A stretch of DNA of 64,000 nt from Hirundichthys speculiger (taxonomy: Eukaryota > Chordata > Actinopteri > Beloniformes > Exocoetidae): the NCBI GenBank assembly GCA_018398805.1, contig JAGFBZ010000169.1, positions 248,001 through 312,000 of the forward strand, in the 5' to 3' direction. The position numbers and the translations under genes were made by a program. How positions within the stretch are numbered: the first letter of the stretch is position 1; each line of letters begins with the position of its first letter. Below the pieces are notes generated by a model that saw only the letters and a list, made by a program, of their open reading frames with translations, made no database searches and was not told where the DNA came from. Of this stretch, positions 46,236 through 57,506 are shown piece by piece.

Positions 46236-47984
46236 CCCTCTATAATGGACGTAGGGCGGATTTAACTGCAGAATTTTCCTTTAAGAGAAAGTTAAAGTGC
46301 GACGAGTCCTGATTGAACTGGAGGGGATTTACAGTAAATTAATTCAGATGTACATTTGACTTTTTGAGCCAAAGTCTTTACATTCAGATTCCTCTGTTAG
46401 AGAGAAACAGTCGTTTTAAAAACAGCAACGACAAAGTCAAGCTCTGCACAAACAGATTAAAACTATCCTGGCAGAAACAAACGGTGTGATAACCTGATGG
46501 TTTAAATGTAAGACGTTTATTTAAACCTGATGGTTTAAATGAGCAGCTCGACGCTGCCATCATGTGGCCGTTGAAGGGACACCAGCGGAGTTGAGCACAT
46601 TAAGTCCCCGGAGCAACATCTGTCCAACATCTGTCCTGTTCCAGGTGGACGCGCCCGTGAACGCTGAACTTTTCGTGACACGAGGAGGAGGAGGAGTCAC
46701 AGGTGTATTTAAAATGTAAAAGATACATCTCAAGTCTATAAAAGATATACCGACTAAAAGAACCTGTTTGCTTTTACTTTAAATATTAAGCGGATATTGA
46801 GCCTTGTTATTTTTCTGTTCTTAAATCTAAAAAAGGTAAAAGTGTAAAGCCAGAACAGATTTTTTTTAAATAGAAATAAAACAGCTGTTTTCAGCTAATG
46901 TTACTGTTCTCAGTTAAAACTGTGTTTAGTTGCGTTTCTGTTGCTTTTCCAACAAGTTCACTGACTTTCTCAACTCTCTTCTTGAAATGATGAAATAAAT
47001 AAAAACAGAGTGGATTCAAGTCGAAAAGCCAGTTATTAAAAATGAGCTTCACAAGATTTAGAGAGAAAGTCTCCACCTGCCCCCCCCCTCCCCCAACCAA
47101 TTACCTCGAGAAGTAACATAATTAATTCAGTTTCTTCTTCTAAGTTCATGTCAACAAACGTGAACATTAGTCCAGAAACCTCTGAAGGCGCGTTTACAGA
47201 GCACACAGCAGATATATTAACTAGAACCATTTATTTATTAGACCGAACAAACCCTACAATTACTCCTATTATTCCTATAATCTTATATTATGGCTGATGT
47301 TTATGAAGCCTTGGCGGGATTTAGCGTCACCAGTTGAACAACGTGGTCCAGATTCTGCATCCCCTTGAATCAGGATGCTTTTTATTTTCCTGGTGTTACG
47401 CAACTGGAAGAAAGTTGACTTTATGACCTGTAATAAATGAGTTAAAAGACAGGTCTTGATGAAAAATGACGTCTAGATTCCCAACAGCAGGGCTGGAGGA
47501 TCAGGAGATGTGACGCATCAGGGACCTGACACCAGCTCACCTGTGCATACCTGAGGACCAGCTGATCACCTGGATCAGAGGTGGAGGACAGCGGCCCTCC
47601 AGGACTGGAGTCGGAGATCTAAATCAACTGTACAGCTCAACAGTGCCCCCTGGAGGCGCTTCGGACCAATTACAGCAGCTTCAGCTTGATGTGAATGAAG
47701 AAGCAGGAAGTTAACAGTCATCCAGGTGTCATCATCATCATCGTCATCATCATCGTCTCTGCTGTGAAACGCCACTAATTAAGGCGACGCAATGACGAAC
47801 TTGCAGCAGGTCGGGTACAAAGTTCTGGAGGAGTTACAGCTGTGCAACATGGAAAACAGAATAAATAAAGTATTAAAAAGTTACTATTGCAAAAAGGGCA
47901 CAAGAACAAATCTGCAAAGAAAGACCAGCCAACAGAGTGGACTGGGACAAACTGGTCCAGCTCTTATCCATCAAGGGGCCCCCA
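46236..47984. other. Unassigned intergenic DNA
   Basis: AT-rich. Open frames at 46891-47230 (minus) and 47792-48040 (plus) have no recognisable family. A short (ATC)n run lies at 47731-47757. Confidence 0.3.
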
Positions 47985-47985
47985 T

Positions 47986-48030
<45 letters not shown>
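47985..48030 (+). repeat. Poly(G) tract of about 45 bases
   Basis: An uninterrupted G run following CCCCAT. Such a run can form G-quadruplexes and is a frequent assembly error point, so its length is uncertain. Confidence 0.95.
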
Positions 48031-48031
<1 letters not shown>

Positions 48032-48539
48032 CTTTATTGACCGACGGGACAGTAAAAAGTCATCTTCAAAAATTTTTATTGAACAAAAGTATCTGAATTC
48101 TCATCACGTTGTCGGTGATACAGTACCATAGTTGGATCTCAATGATTCATATATGCACCTCTTCTTACTCTAAATATTTACATACAGTGGAGACAAGAAT
48201 TAAATAACGATGCTCAATAACATTCAGATATATCATATAAAAGCTGAAGACCCCATGATCAACACTTCCATCGGTAAACAAGAGCACATGAACAAATTAA
48301 AACAAACGGGTGAGTGTTTGGTAGGACTGCAGTTTCAGTTTTGAACCAGAAGAGGGCGTATTTGGTATCAGGACAGCGAGACGTTTTCACACAGCACTTA
48401 CGGAAAAAACGAGAAACAAACCGTCCTCGTTTCCTCGTGTTCAGAGACGGGACGAGCAAGTACCTGATTTTATTATTTATTCAACCTGTGAAACAAACGT
48501 GGGGTTTCTACATTTAGAGCTTCGGGCCGCTCCTCCCTC
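48031..48539. other. Unassigned sequence, possible distal 3' UTR of nck2
   Basis: Lies downstream of nck2 on the minus strand. A minus-strand AATAAA at 48075-48080 is a possible distal poly(A) signal. No domain is recognised in the short frames. Confidence 0.25.
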
Positions 48540-48579
48540 GCCATCCATCCATCCATCCATCCATCCATCCATCCATCCA
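48540..48579. repeat. (CCAT)n microsatellite
   Basis: Ten CCAT units, just left of the 10-bp minisatellite. Confidence 0.95.
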
Positions 48580-48660
48580 AACCCATCTCATCTTCTGCTT
48601 TCATTCCTTCTGTTATAAGATTCACAAAGTTATCATCTTTGACAAATACTACATCAGAAG

Positions 48661-49859
48661 AGGCATCCGGCTGCATCCGTCTGCCTCTGCCTGCATCCGA
48701 CTGCATCCATCTGCATCCGGTTGCATCCGGCTGCATCCGGCTGCATCCATCTGCATCTGGCTGCATCCGTCTGCCTCTGGCTGCATCCGGCTGCATCCAT
48801 CTGCATCTGGCTGCCTCCGTCTGCATCCGGCTGCATCCGTCTGCCTCTGGCTGCATCCGTCTGCATCCGGCTGCATCCGTCTGCATCCGGCTGCATCTGG
48901 CTGCCTCCGTCTGCATCCATCTGCATCCGTCTGCCTCTGGCTGCATCCGTCTGCATCTGGCTGCCTCCATCTGCCTCTGTCTGCATCCATCTGCATCCGT
49001 CTGCCTCTGGCTGCATCCGTCTGCATCTGGCTGCCTCCGTCTGCATCCGGCTGCATCCGTCTGCTTCTGGCTGCCTCCGTCTGCATCCGGCTGCATCCGT
49101 CTGCCTCTGCATCTGCATCCGTCTCTGCTGCATCCTGCATCGTCTGCCTCTGGCTGCATCCATCTGCATCTGGCTGCCTCCGGCTGCATCCATCTGCATC
49201 CGGTTGCATCCGGCTGCATCCATCTGCATCTGGCTGCATCCGTCTGCCTCTGGCTGCATCCGGCTGCATCCATCTGCATCTGGCTGCATCCGTCTGCCTC
49301 TGGCTGCCTCTGGCTGCATCCATCTGCATCTGGCTGCCTCCGTCTGCATCCATCTGCATCCATCTGCCTCTGGCTGCATCCGTCTGCATCTGGCTGCCTC
49401 CGTCTGCCTCCGTCTGCATCTGGCTGCCTCCATCTGCCTCCGGCTGCATCCGGCTGCATCCGTCTGCATCTGGCTGCCTCCGTCTGCATCCGGCTGCATC
49501 CGTCTGCCTCCGTCTGCCTCTGGCTGCATCCGTCTGCATCCGGTTGCATCCATCTGCATCTGGCTGCCTCCGTCTGCATCCGGCTGCATCCGTCTGCCTC
49601 TGGCTGCATCCATCTGCATCTGGCTGCCTCCGTCTGCATCCATCTGCATCCGTCTGCCTCTGGCTGCATCCGTCTGCATCCGGCTGCCTCCGTCTGCATC
49701 CGGCTGCATCCATCTGCATCTGGCTGCCTCCGTCTGCATCCGGCTGCCTCCGTCTGCATCCATCTGCATCCGTCTGCCTCCGTCTGCATCCGGCTGCATC
49801 CGTCTGCCTCCGTCTGCATCCGGTTGCATCCGTCTGCATCCGTCTGCATCCGGCTGCAG
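48661..49859. repeat. 10-bp minisatellite CTGCATCCGK, 1.2 kb
   Basis: About 120 units of CTGCATCCGT, CTGCATCCGG, CTGCATCTGG, CTGCCTCTGG and CTGCATCCAT in mixed order, with one irregular patch at 49100-49150. No stop codons occur in most frames, giving 400-codon artefact frames on both strands. It lies 1.1 kb past the nck2 stop codon on the minus strand and could be transcribed in a long 3' UTR. Confidence 0.96.
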
Positions 49860-49906
49860 CAGCAGATCAAGTTTAGTTACTGAAAAGCGTTACCAAAAAG
49901 TTCTTT

Positions 49907-49917
49907 TTTATTTTATT
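49907..49917 (-). promoter_or_regulatory. Candidate poly(A) signal of nck2
   Basis: Two overlapping minus-strand AATAAA hexamers about 1.04 kb beyond the nck2 stop codon. An alternative lies at 48075-48080. Choice between them needs transcript data. Confidence 0.3.
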
Positions 49918-50955
49918 TTTTATTTTTTTAATTATTATTATTCTTCTTCTGTCAGCATCACGCAGCTACAGACGCGTGCCGGAGAACAGAACGGCGACGT
50001 GGTTAACGCGTCCCGGTATAAAGCACGACCACGGAGCTACGAGCGGCACGAACAAAGTGTAGCTAGTGCAGCGCGGACCTGGAGCCAGTAGTTACGGACA
50101 CGGCGTGGCACATTTGGTTACACCCATCGACATTCAAAACGCTACGGGAACTCGGAGGTCTCCTCTATTGCAATGACGCCCCCCCCACACCCCCCCCCCC
50201 CCCCCCACTGCAGATTAGAAACATTACAGTCAAGTGTTGAATCCACATTTAAAGTTTCACTCAGAAGGATCGACGAGGTCTGTAGAAACCAGCAGAAACC
50301 TAAACAGGAAGTAGATTTGAGGAGAAGAAGAAGAAGAAAAAAAAAATCACGTTGAGGAATGGTGAAAATTAGGAGGGAAAAAAAAAAAGGCAAAAATGAT
50401 TCTGGTCACTTTGTGAAAAGGAAGCAGTTCAAAATTAAATTAGCTTTAAAAAAAAAAAAAAGAAAGAAAAAGTAAACAAAGCATCAACTCGCTGACGAGC
50501 AGTTTGTTTTAAAATAATAAAGTAAAACAGTGGCCAGTAATTAGACGGGTCCCTCGAAGCGCCCGTCTGTCCTCCTGCGTGGATTCAGAGCGACGGCGTC
50601 ACTGACGATGTGCGTGCTTGTAAGTAGACGTTACGTATGACATCAGAGGGAGCCCCCCCCTCCCCTCGGTCTGGGGGGTGGGGGGGTTGGAGGGGGGGGG
50701 TGGGGGGGGGGGGGGGTCCGCTGGCACAGTGCTGGCCGTCGACCGGAGACCCGAGGAAAAGCTTCACCTGGTTTCGCTTCCGCTCGGACGGGAAACCGAT
50801 AAAACCAAGAGGCGCGACGAAGGATGGGGATGCGGCGCCGATGCCACGGCGCTGATGGGGGGGTGGGGGGGGGGGGGGGGTCCAGAGCTAAGGCTTGAGT
50901 TGAGACAGCTGGGGCATCGGCCGTCTGTGTGTGAGGTCCAGTGTAGGCGTGAGGA
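49918..50955 (-). other. Probable 3' UTR of nck2 with poly(C)/poly(G) tracts
   Basis: Follows the nck2 stop on the minus strand. Contains C runs at 50179-50208, mixed G/T runs at 50675-50716 and a G run at 50858-50880, and A-rich tracts near 50335 and 50446. Frames on the plus strand here are not genes. Confidence 0.4.
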
Positions 50956-51150
50956 TCACAGCAGCGCTTTGACCAGGTACAGCTTCTCCCCGTGTTCGCT
51001 GGTGAAGATCGGCGCCTTCTTGTAATGTTCCACCAGCTCGTCCATAGAGTTGAACCGGCGCTGGCCGATACAGTACACGCCGTCCGACAGCTGCACTTTA
51101 AAGTGTTTGTTCTTTCCCACGGCCTTCAGAGACACCGAGAAGTCGCTGGG
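50956..51150 (-). CDS. nck2: NCK2 adaptor protein, last coding exon (C-terminal half of SH2)
   Basis: The minus-strand exon starts after a CTTCTTTCAG acceptor with CCC and ends TGA at 50956-50958, giving 64 residues: [20 protein letters not shown], then [20 protein letters not shown], then [20 protein letters not shown] and KALL. This is the second half of the NCK SH2 domain; NCK proteins bind phosphotyrosine sites on receptors through SH2 and recruit WASP/PAK-type partners through their SH3 domains in the cytoplasm. The phase is zero, matching the upstream exon that ends with the complete Ser of DSESS. GQRRF and the [10 protein letters not shown] end favour NCK2 over NCK1. The C-terminus differs from mammals only in the last residues. 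Confidence 0.96.
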   Translation of the reverse strand, partial: PSDFSVSLKAVGKNKHFKVQLSDGVYCIGQRRFNSMDELVEHYKKAPIFTSEHGEKLYLVKALL

Positions 51151-51206
51151 CTGAAAGAAGAAACAAAATTATATATATATATACGGTTACATCCTTACTT
51201 CTACAG

Positions 51207-52446
51207 AAATGTGAGCGGTATGGTATAAGAGGTATAACACAACTTTGGTTACGAAGTTATTTAAATAATAGGTTTCAATATGTGAGCACTGACGATATTA
51301 AATCTCATCTGAAGCATGTAACTTGTGGAGTTCCACAAGGCTCAGTGTTGGAACCAAAGTTATTTATACTTTACATAAATGATATTTGTACCGTAAGTGA
51401 TACATTGAAATATGTTGTTTTAGCAGATGATACTAATTTATTTTGTTTCGGAGGAAACATAAAGGAGTTGTTAAAAACTGTAGAAATTGAATTGATGAAA
51501 TTAACCAAATGGTTTGCTTTTAAATAAACTATCGCTAAATGAAAATAAAACTAAATTTATGTTGTTCGGTGGTAAACGGACTAACATTGAAAAACTGAAA
51601 TTAAACAATGAAATTGAAAGAGTGTATGAAACTAAGTTTTTGGGAGTAATAATAATGACAAACTATGTTGGAAGCCTCACATAAAACATGTAAAACAGAA
51701 ATTATCCAAGTCTATTTCTATTCTTTACAAAACAAGAGATTTATTGAATAATAGCTGCCTTCATTTGCTGTACTTTTCACTTGTGATGCCTTATATGACA
51801 TATTGTGCTGAAATTTGGGGAAATACATATAAAACGAACTTAGATCCAATAATTAAACTGCAGAAAAGGGCTATTAGAATAATAAATGGAGCTGGATACC
51901 GTGATTCTACAAATCAGCTTTTTATAAGATCACACACATTAAAATTTTTGGACATTGTATATTCAAAAACCTTAGAAATTATGTTTCGAGTTGTAATTAA
52001 GACAATTCCCATTTGTATTCAAGAAATGTTTAAGCCAAGACAGGTGGTTTATAATTTAAAGGGGTTATTAATGTTTGAAACTTGCAGAGTTAGAACTAAT
52101 TTAAAGTATAGATGTGTGTCAGTTTTGGGTGTAAAATTATGGAACGGATTGAACGATGAAATAAAAATGTGTAATTCTGTGTTAATCTTCAAGAAGACTT
52201 TAAAATCTAATATTATCAAAAATTATAAGGAAATTTGATTTGAATTAAATTTTTCTGTTTATGTTATGTGTTTTGTAATGATGTTCTATTGTGTAATAGT
52301 CAATTAATCCTCTGATGGTATAGGATAGACAAAAAAATAAGCCTTGGGGCTTCAGCCTATTCCTTTTTCGGTTGTTATCTGAAATTTTCTTTTTGTAAAA
52401 CATGATTTTATTTTTGTTTTAAACCGAAATAAAGCATTCATTCATC
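51207..52446 (+). mobile_element. 5'-truncated L2-like LINE (RT C-terminal half), antisense in nck2
   Basis: Conceptual translation gives RGITQLWLRSYLNNRFQYV, CGVPQGSVLEPKLFILYIND, LADDTNLF (the ADD catalytic box), then, after a frameshift near 51525, NKLSLNENKTKFMLFGGK, and after another near 51655, HLLYFSLVMPYMTYCAEIWG, KLQKRAIRIINGAGYRDSTN and SVLGVKLWNGLNDEIKMCNS, ending KNYKEI with a stop at 52236-52238. This is the palm-to-end part of a CR1/L2/Rex1-type reverse transcriptase. A 200-bp 3' UTR ends AATAAAGCATTCATTCAT, a short tandem tail of the sort seen in L2 elements. Endonuclease and the RT start are absent. Confidence 0.85.
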
Positions 52447-53170
52447 CTGTTTGTCCAGCAGGTGGCAGCACATTCTCCTGTTAAAGATTTCTGACCTCGC
52501 AGTTAAAACGGTTATAAAGGCTCCTCTCAGGGGAGAAGACGGGAGAAACCTCCACTGTTAGAGACAAACAACCCTCCTCTAATGTCCATGTTGTTGAGCA
52601 GGAAGCAGAGTTTTAAGTTTCTCACTGAAAAAGTGAGTTTCAGACGACAGCAGTTTTCTCTTCAGTGACACGTGTTCCAGAGTTCGACTGTTTCGATTTC
52701 AATCAGATTTAAAAAGCTTTAAACTCCTCTCATTATTAAACTGTGGACAGAAGACTTGAATTCTCATCTGGAGCCCAGAACGACCCAAACTAACACTAGT
52801 TTTAAAGGAAGTGACCAAACCGTCTCAACAGTCAGCTCGGTTTCATCCAGAAGGAAAGAAAACTCAAAGACCCAGTCGGGTTTTTACCTCCGACCTCCAC
52901 GATCAAAAGAAACTCAGAGAACCAGACAGCCGGTAACGAGCCAGATGTCTGGGATTAAAACCGGACCGCCGTCGTAGTAAATCCGTATTTGTTAGAGCCG
53001 CCGACGGCACGCAAAGCTACGCTGACTCTCTCCACCGCGGACTGAACCGGACCTGCTGGTGGACTTCCTACCGGGTCGTTTGAAACTGGAGCCGCACCGC
53101 TACCAGGAACTGAAATCAGACGCTTTGGTCTTCGATGGCGTCAAAGCAGTTGGACGGAGTCAGAAACACA
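52447..53170. other. Intronic sequence, unassigned
   Basis: It holds no coding exon that I recognise. It includes a CTCF-like motif at 52455-52470 and an open frame at 52756-52977 without recognisable domain. Confidence 0.3.
52455..52470 (+). promoter_or_regulatory. CTCF-like motif
   Basis: CCAGCAGGTGGCAGCA fits the core of the vertebrate CTCF consensus (CCANNAGGKGGCRNN). It lies just outside the LINE tail in the nck2 intron. A single motif match in 64 kb could be chance. Confidence 0.35.
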
Positions 53171-53668
53171 TGGACCTTCTGATACCCGGTCCCAGCGGAC
53201 CTTCTGATACCCGGTCCCAGCGGACCTTCAGATACCCGGTTCCAGCGGACCTTCTGACACCCGGTCCCAGCGGACCTTCTGACACCCGGTCCTAGCGGAC
53301 CTCCTGATACCCGGTCCTAGCGGACCTTCTGATACCCGGTCCTAGCGGACCTTCTGATACCCTAGCGGACCTTCTGATACCCGGTCCCAGCGGACCTTCT
53401 GATATCCGGTCCCGGCGGACCTTCCGATACCCGGTCCCAGCGGATCTTCCGATACCCGGTCCCAGCGGATCTTCCGATACCCGGTCCCAGCGGACCTTCC
53501 GATACCCGGTCCCAGCGGACCTTCCGATACCCGGTCCCAGCGGATCTTCCGATATCCGCTCCTAGCGGACCTTCTGATACCCGCTCCTAGCGGACCTTCT
53601 GATACCCGGTCCTAGCGGACCTTCTGATACCCGGTCCTAGCGGACCTTCTGATACCCGGTCCTAGCGA
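53171..53668. repeat. 25-bp minisatellite (GGACCTTCTGATACCCGGTC)
   Basis: About 20 tandem units of 25 bp, containing GGACCTTCTGATACCCGGTC and CCAGC or CTAGC, with T/C changes (TTCCGAT, GATCTTCC) forming blocks of like units. One unit near 53361 is shortened. Confidence 0.95.
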
Positions 53669-53693
53669 GGCCTGAGAAAAAGACGGTCAGGAC

Positions 53694-54391
53694 GAGGGTT
53701 GGGCATCGTTTGGATTTTAACGTTTCTGATTCTGATTCTTGTTCAAAACGATTCTCGATTCCGATTCTTTGATGCGTAGGTCAACAGATCGCGACTTATC
53801 TAACAATAGAATTTTTTCATTTAAAAAAACTGTGACACATTTACATTAACGTAGACATTTTCACCACATCGGCGGTTACTTTTCTGTGGCGCTCGTGTGT
53901 TTGCTCCATTTTACTCCTCGCAGCCAACGTGAATGGGGGTCACGTTGTTTCACTGGTGGCTAGCTGCTAACGCTAGCCTCACTCGGCGTGCGCATACCTG
54001 GTTGCATTTCCATTGAGGATTTTCTGGATGAAGACGGACTAAATACGGTACACTCGTTTATTTTTGTGATGCCATGCAGGTGAAGGTGTTTTGCCATATT
54101 AGTCGTGCTCCCTCCTTTGGCAGTAACACGCTTCCCGCAGGTGTTTCACTGCGCCAGGTAGCCGTCATTTCTAGGACTGAAATGCAGCCAAACTCAACTA
54201 GCGCGGAGTTGAGAACGCCGGGCGGAGTAACATCAACAAACTAGTGCAGTAAATCAAAAGAAAAAAAAAAATAGCGCGGACATTTAGGAACCGAAAAAAG
54301 GAATCGAAATTCAAAAATCTTCTAAACGATTCCAGAACTGGACGTTAGGAACCGACTCCTACTTGGAATCGTTTTTCGGTGCCCGACCCTA
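53694..54391. mobile_element. hAT MITE with perfect 8-bp target duplication, nck2 intron
   Basis: The left end GAGGGTTGGGCATCG and the right end (inverse) TAGGGTCGGGCACCG are terminal inverted repeats. GTCAGGAC flanks both sides exactly (53686-53693 and 54392-54399). The 698-bp body has AATCGATTCC-type subterminal sequence related in style to the 1720-3221 element but lacks a transposase. Confidence 0.9.
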
Positions 54392-54950
54392 GTCAGGACC
54401 GACCTGCACCGGTCCAGGTTCGGGACCAGAAACACAACCGGACACCGGAGCAGGTTGAGTCTGAGGTTCATTCCCGCTTCAGCCAGTTTCACCACCGTTT
54501 ATCGATGACTTCGTCGTCTACGATGTTTCCCCTAAAAAATACTCAACTTCTCTAAGAATCAACCGCAGGCTGGTTGGTCAACCTCTCGGATTTGCAGCTC
54601 TTCCTGTTTTATACGACTTTAAACGGAGCATTTAGAGGAATTTATTTAACTGTTCGAACGTATGAATCAAGAAAACCACTGATGAGGAACTGATGATGAA
54701 AATAAACTCTTAGAGAATAATTAGAGCGACTTCGTTAGCTCGAATCTGACTAACGATCATATGAGTCCTGAACTTCACGGTAAACAGCAGTGAAGAAATC
54801 AACTTCTGCTTTAGCTTCGGTTAATTTACGGTCCAGAACCACGAGGGATCTGATGAGCATGTTATATATTTATTTCAAGACCGTGTTCAACAATGATCCT
54901 GCCTCGTGTCTGCGCCCCCCCCCACCCCCACCCCACCCCCCCTGACTCAC

Positions 54951-55741
54951 CGATGACTCGCTGTCTCGTATGAGGAAGTCGCCCTCCTCCCCCCTCTCGT
55001 TGAGTATGCTCTCCGCCTGGTGTCTGGTGACGTTGCCGTAGTACCAGTCCCTCCCGGCGAACCTGCCGGAGCGCGCCGGCGCCACGAGGCGGCTCTGCGG
55101 GGAGCCCGACGCCAAGGGGGGTGCGCCGGGCTGATCTTCCAGCACCAGCACATAGTTCTTGGGCACCAGGCCCACGATGCCGCGCGAGTTCTTGCACCTC
55201 CACCACTCGGGGTCGTTCTCCGGCTTCTCCACCACCTCCATGACCTCCCCCTTCTCAAAGTTCAGCTCCTCGTCCGTCACGGAGCTGAAGGGGTAGAGCG
55301 TCTGGACCAGGTGGAGGACGACCGCGCCGCCGCCGCCGCGGCCGCCCGCGCGCCCGTTGGCCAGCAGAGTCCCCTGGGAGCCTCCGTGGTAGCCCCGCGG
55401 GGAATCGCCCTCCCCTCTGTCGTCGGCCCCTCCGAGCTCCTCCTGGACGTAGTTGGAGGGGAACCAGCCCACGCGGCCCGCCTGGCTGCCGCGCCACCAG
55501 CCGTCGCTGCACTTCTCCATCACCATCACCCTGGAGCCCTTGACCAGCGTCAGCTCGTCCTCCCTCTCTGCGGCGTAGGCGAACTTGACCACGGCGGGGA
55601 TGTTGAGGTCGTAGATCCTCTCCGCGGCTCCTCCTCCTCCCACGCCTCCGCCGCCGCTGCCGTTGGAGGGGTACTCCGCGTCCGAGCTCGGCGTCGGGGA
55701 GGCATCGCGAGCGCTCGTCTTCCTCTTGGTTTTTCCCAGGC
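54951..55741 (-). CDS. nck2: NCK2 adaptor protein, internal exon (SH3-2, SH3-3, N-terminal half of SH2)
   Basis: A 791-bp minus-strand exon with acceptor CGCGCCACAG and donor ATCG|GTGAGT. It begins with two bases of a split Gly codon, then [20 protein letters not shown], a Gly-rich linker, the second SH3 ([36 protein letters not shown]), a variable linker rich in Gly/Arg, the third SH3 ([40 protein letters not shown]) and the start of the SH2 ([31 protein letters not shown]) with the FLIRDSES phosphotyrosine pocket. RIYDLNIPA and [12 protein letters not shown] are NCK2-like. Both linkers carry glycine runs ([17 protein letters not shown]) that I do not know from mammalian NCK2. The exon is very GC-rich against its surroundings. 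The first SH3 exon should lie further right but was not found in this window. Confidence 0.97.
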
Positions 55742-57498
55742 CTGTGGCGCGTGGAGAGGAAGAGAAGGTTCGGGTTACACGGATGCTGAAGAGCGACAGC
55801 AGTCATTCAGAAATATGTTCACATTAGAGCTCTTAGGAACAACCGGACAATCCGACAACCCGACGTTCCGACCTGAATCGGGTCTCTGGTCCGTTCAGAA
55901 GACGTAACTCCAGGTTCGGGTCTGAATCGGTACAGTTAGTCTCGGGTCCGGTCGGTGCTCTCTGACAGGCTGGGTCCACGTTTACTCCAGAGAGGTAAAG
56001 ATATTAGCGGTGGCAGCTAATGTCAGGACTCGGGGCAGTTTAATTAATTATTCATTAACGTGGCGTGTTTGTCATGAAACAATCGTGTTGTCGTAGCGTG
56101 TTATTAGCGTGTTATTAGCGTGTTATTAGCGGTTTGCCCGGCAGCTGTAAAGCACAACGGATCGCCAACATGACAACGCTGGATGAGAGAACATATTTAC
56201 GACACGTCCTGACCGGTGTAGGCTATTAGCGTTAGCAGTAACTATTAGCGTTAGCAGTTGCTACCACTAGCATCTGTATCCACAAAGAAAATAACGACCT
56301 GGATTTATTGTTGTTTACATCACGTAGCCTACGTAGCAACTGAACCGGTAGAAGAAGACAACTTTAGGTAAAAAAATCAAGTTTTATTCAACGCTAGACA
56401 ACTTTAACATGAGCAACTATGGGCTGGATTGTCTCGGTTCTATTCGAGTAACTCGGTTCGGTTCGTGGTCGGTGACTAAAGACTCGGGTCGGGTCGGTTC
56501 TGTGTCCAAATATTGCAGGTCCATTTGGATTCGGACCCATAACTTATGATAATAGGTCGGGTTAGGTCGGTTTCGGGTCGAATTTTCACGGGTCCATTCG
56601 GGTTCAGGTCCATGAAAGTGGACCCGTGAAGACCTCTAAACTACAGCAATTGCGCATTTTATTAAATATTAAAACTTATTAGATTTTTATATTTATTATT
56701 ATTATTTAATAATTAAAATAATAACATTATATACAACAATTAATAGTTATATAAAATAATAATAACAATATTTATTATTATTATTATTATATGATTTTTA
56801 TATTTCAATAATTGAAATATAAAAATCGCAATACTTGGTAAAATCGAAATGCGATACTTGTTTTATCAGAATCGCAATATAAATCGAATCGGGACCCAAA
56901 AATCGTAGGAGAATTGAATCAGCACAGAAGCGGGTCGTCCCAGCCCAGAAACGTATCTGGAGCTGTGCAGGTGACTTCTACTAAGGTTCATTTTTCTAAA
57001 AACAGTGTCTCTTGATTAACTGGACGCTGGCTAGCGGATTCCTGAGAGAGATAACCTCCTGGAGGACATTAGAATAAAAAACTACATTATTAACTAAAGC
57101 TGCATCTGCGCCGGTCCGTTTTAAAATGGCTCGAGCATCTCAGCTCAGCACCAGATGTGCCAGATGTGATCTCCGCCCACGTTGAACCACTGTAACGAGT
57201 GTTACATCCATCCAACAGCCAATAAAAAAAGCAGCTGAAAGCTGGAGAAAATCTTTGAGACAGACTGGTCATGTGACGCATTTCCTTCTGCATTTGTAGT
57301 TTTCTTCAGCTCAGCTGTCGGCCTTCTAGAAGAGATAAATCTAGATGTTGATAACGCAGGAAGACCTCTGCTCTGCTCTTAATGTCCAGCCTGGAAGATT
57401 AAAAGCTCTGGTAATGAGAGCGCTTCAACACCACCATCATTATATTCAGTCATGATCCCAGGCATCTTCCACGAAACCGCACTATTTTGTTTACTTGG
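55742..57498. other. nck2: nck2 upstream intron, repeat fragments
   Basis: Intron left of the missing SH3-1 exon. It includes a 3-4 copy GTGTTATTAGC direct repeat at 56096-56132 and, at about 56440-56637, a hAT-type end whose inverse reads TAGAGGTCTTCACGGGTCCA, with no partner terminus seen. A TTATTA-rich tract lies at 56690-56800, followed by a segment of AATCGCAATA words to 56930 that looks like another hAT fragment. No exon found. Confidence 0.5.
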
Positions 57499-57506
57499 AT
57501 AAAATC

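Larger units (their letters stand above)
51151..54950 (-). other. nck2: nck2 intron filled with inserted repeats
   Basis: A 3.8-kb intron in the SH2 domain, with donor GTGAGT at 54950-54945 and acceptor TTTCAG at 51151-51156. It contains, from right to left, a poly(C) tract (54915-54942), a hAT MITE (53694-54391), a 25-bp minisatellite (53171-53668) and an antisense L2-like LINE (51207-52446). The LINE begins only about 55 bp upstream of the acceptor. Confidence 0.9.

Noticed and set aside
47575..47775. Acidic (Asp)n ORF
   Set aside because: Produced by a short ATC/GAT triplet run, without other coding features.
48473..50091. Frames of 390-465 codons rich in Cys-Ile-Arg-Leu-His or Met-Gln-Thr-Asp
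   Set aside because: Read-through of the 10-bp minisatellite.
51282..52238. Intact reverse-transcriptase gene
   Set aside because: At least two frameshifts and loss of the 5' half show a dead, truncated LINE.
55020..55907. 295-codon plus-strand ORF opposite nck2
   Set aside because: Antisense shadow of the GC-rich nck2 exon; the other strand holds conserved SH3 and SH2 domains with correct splice sites.
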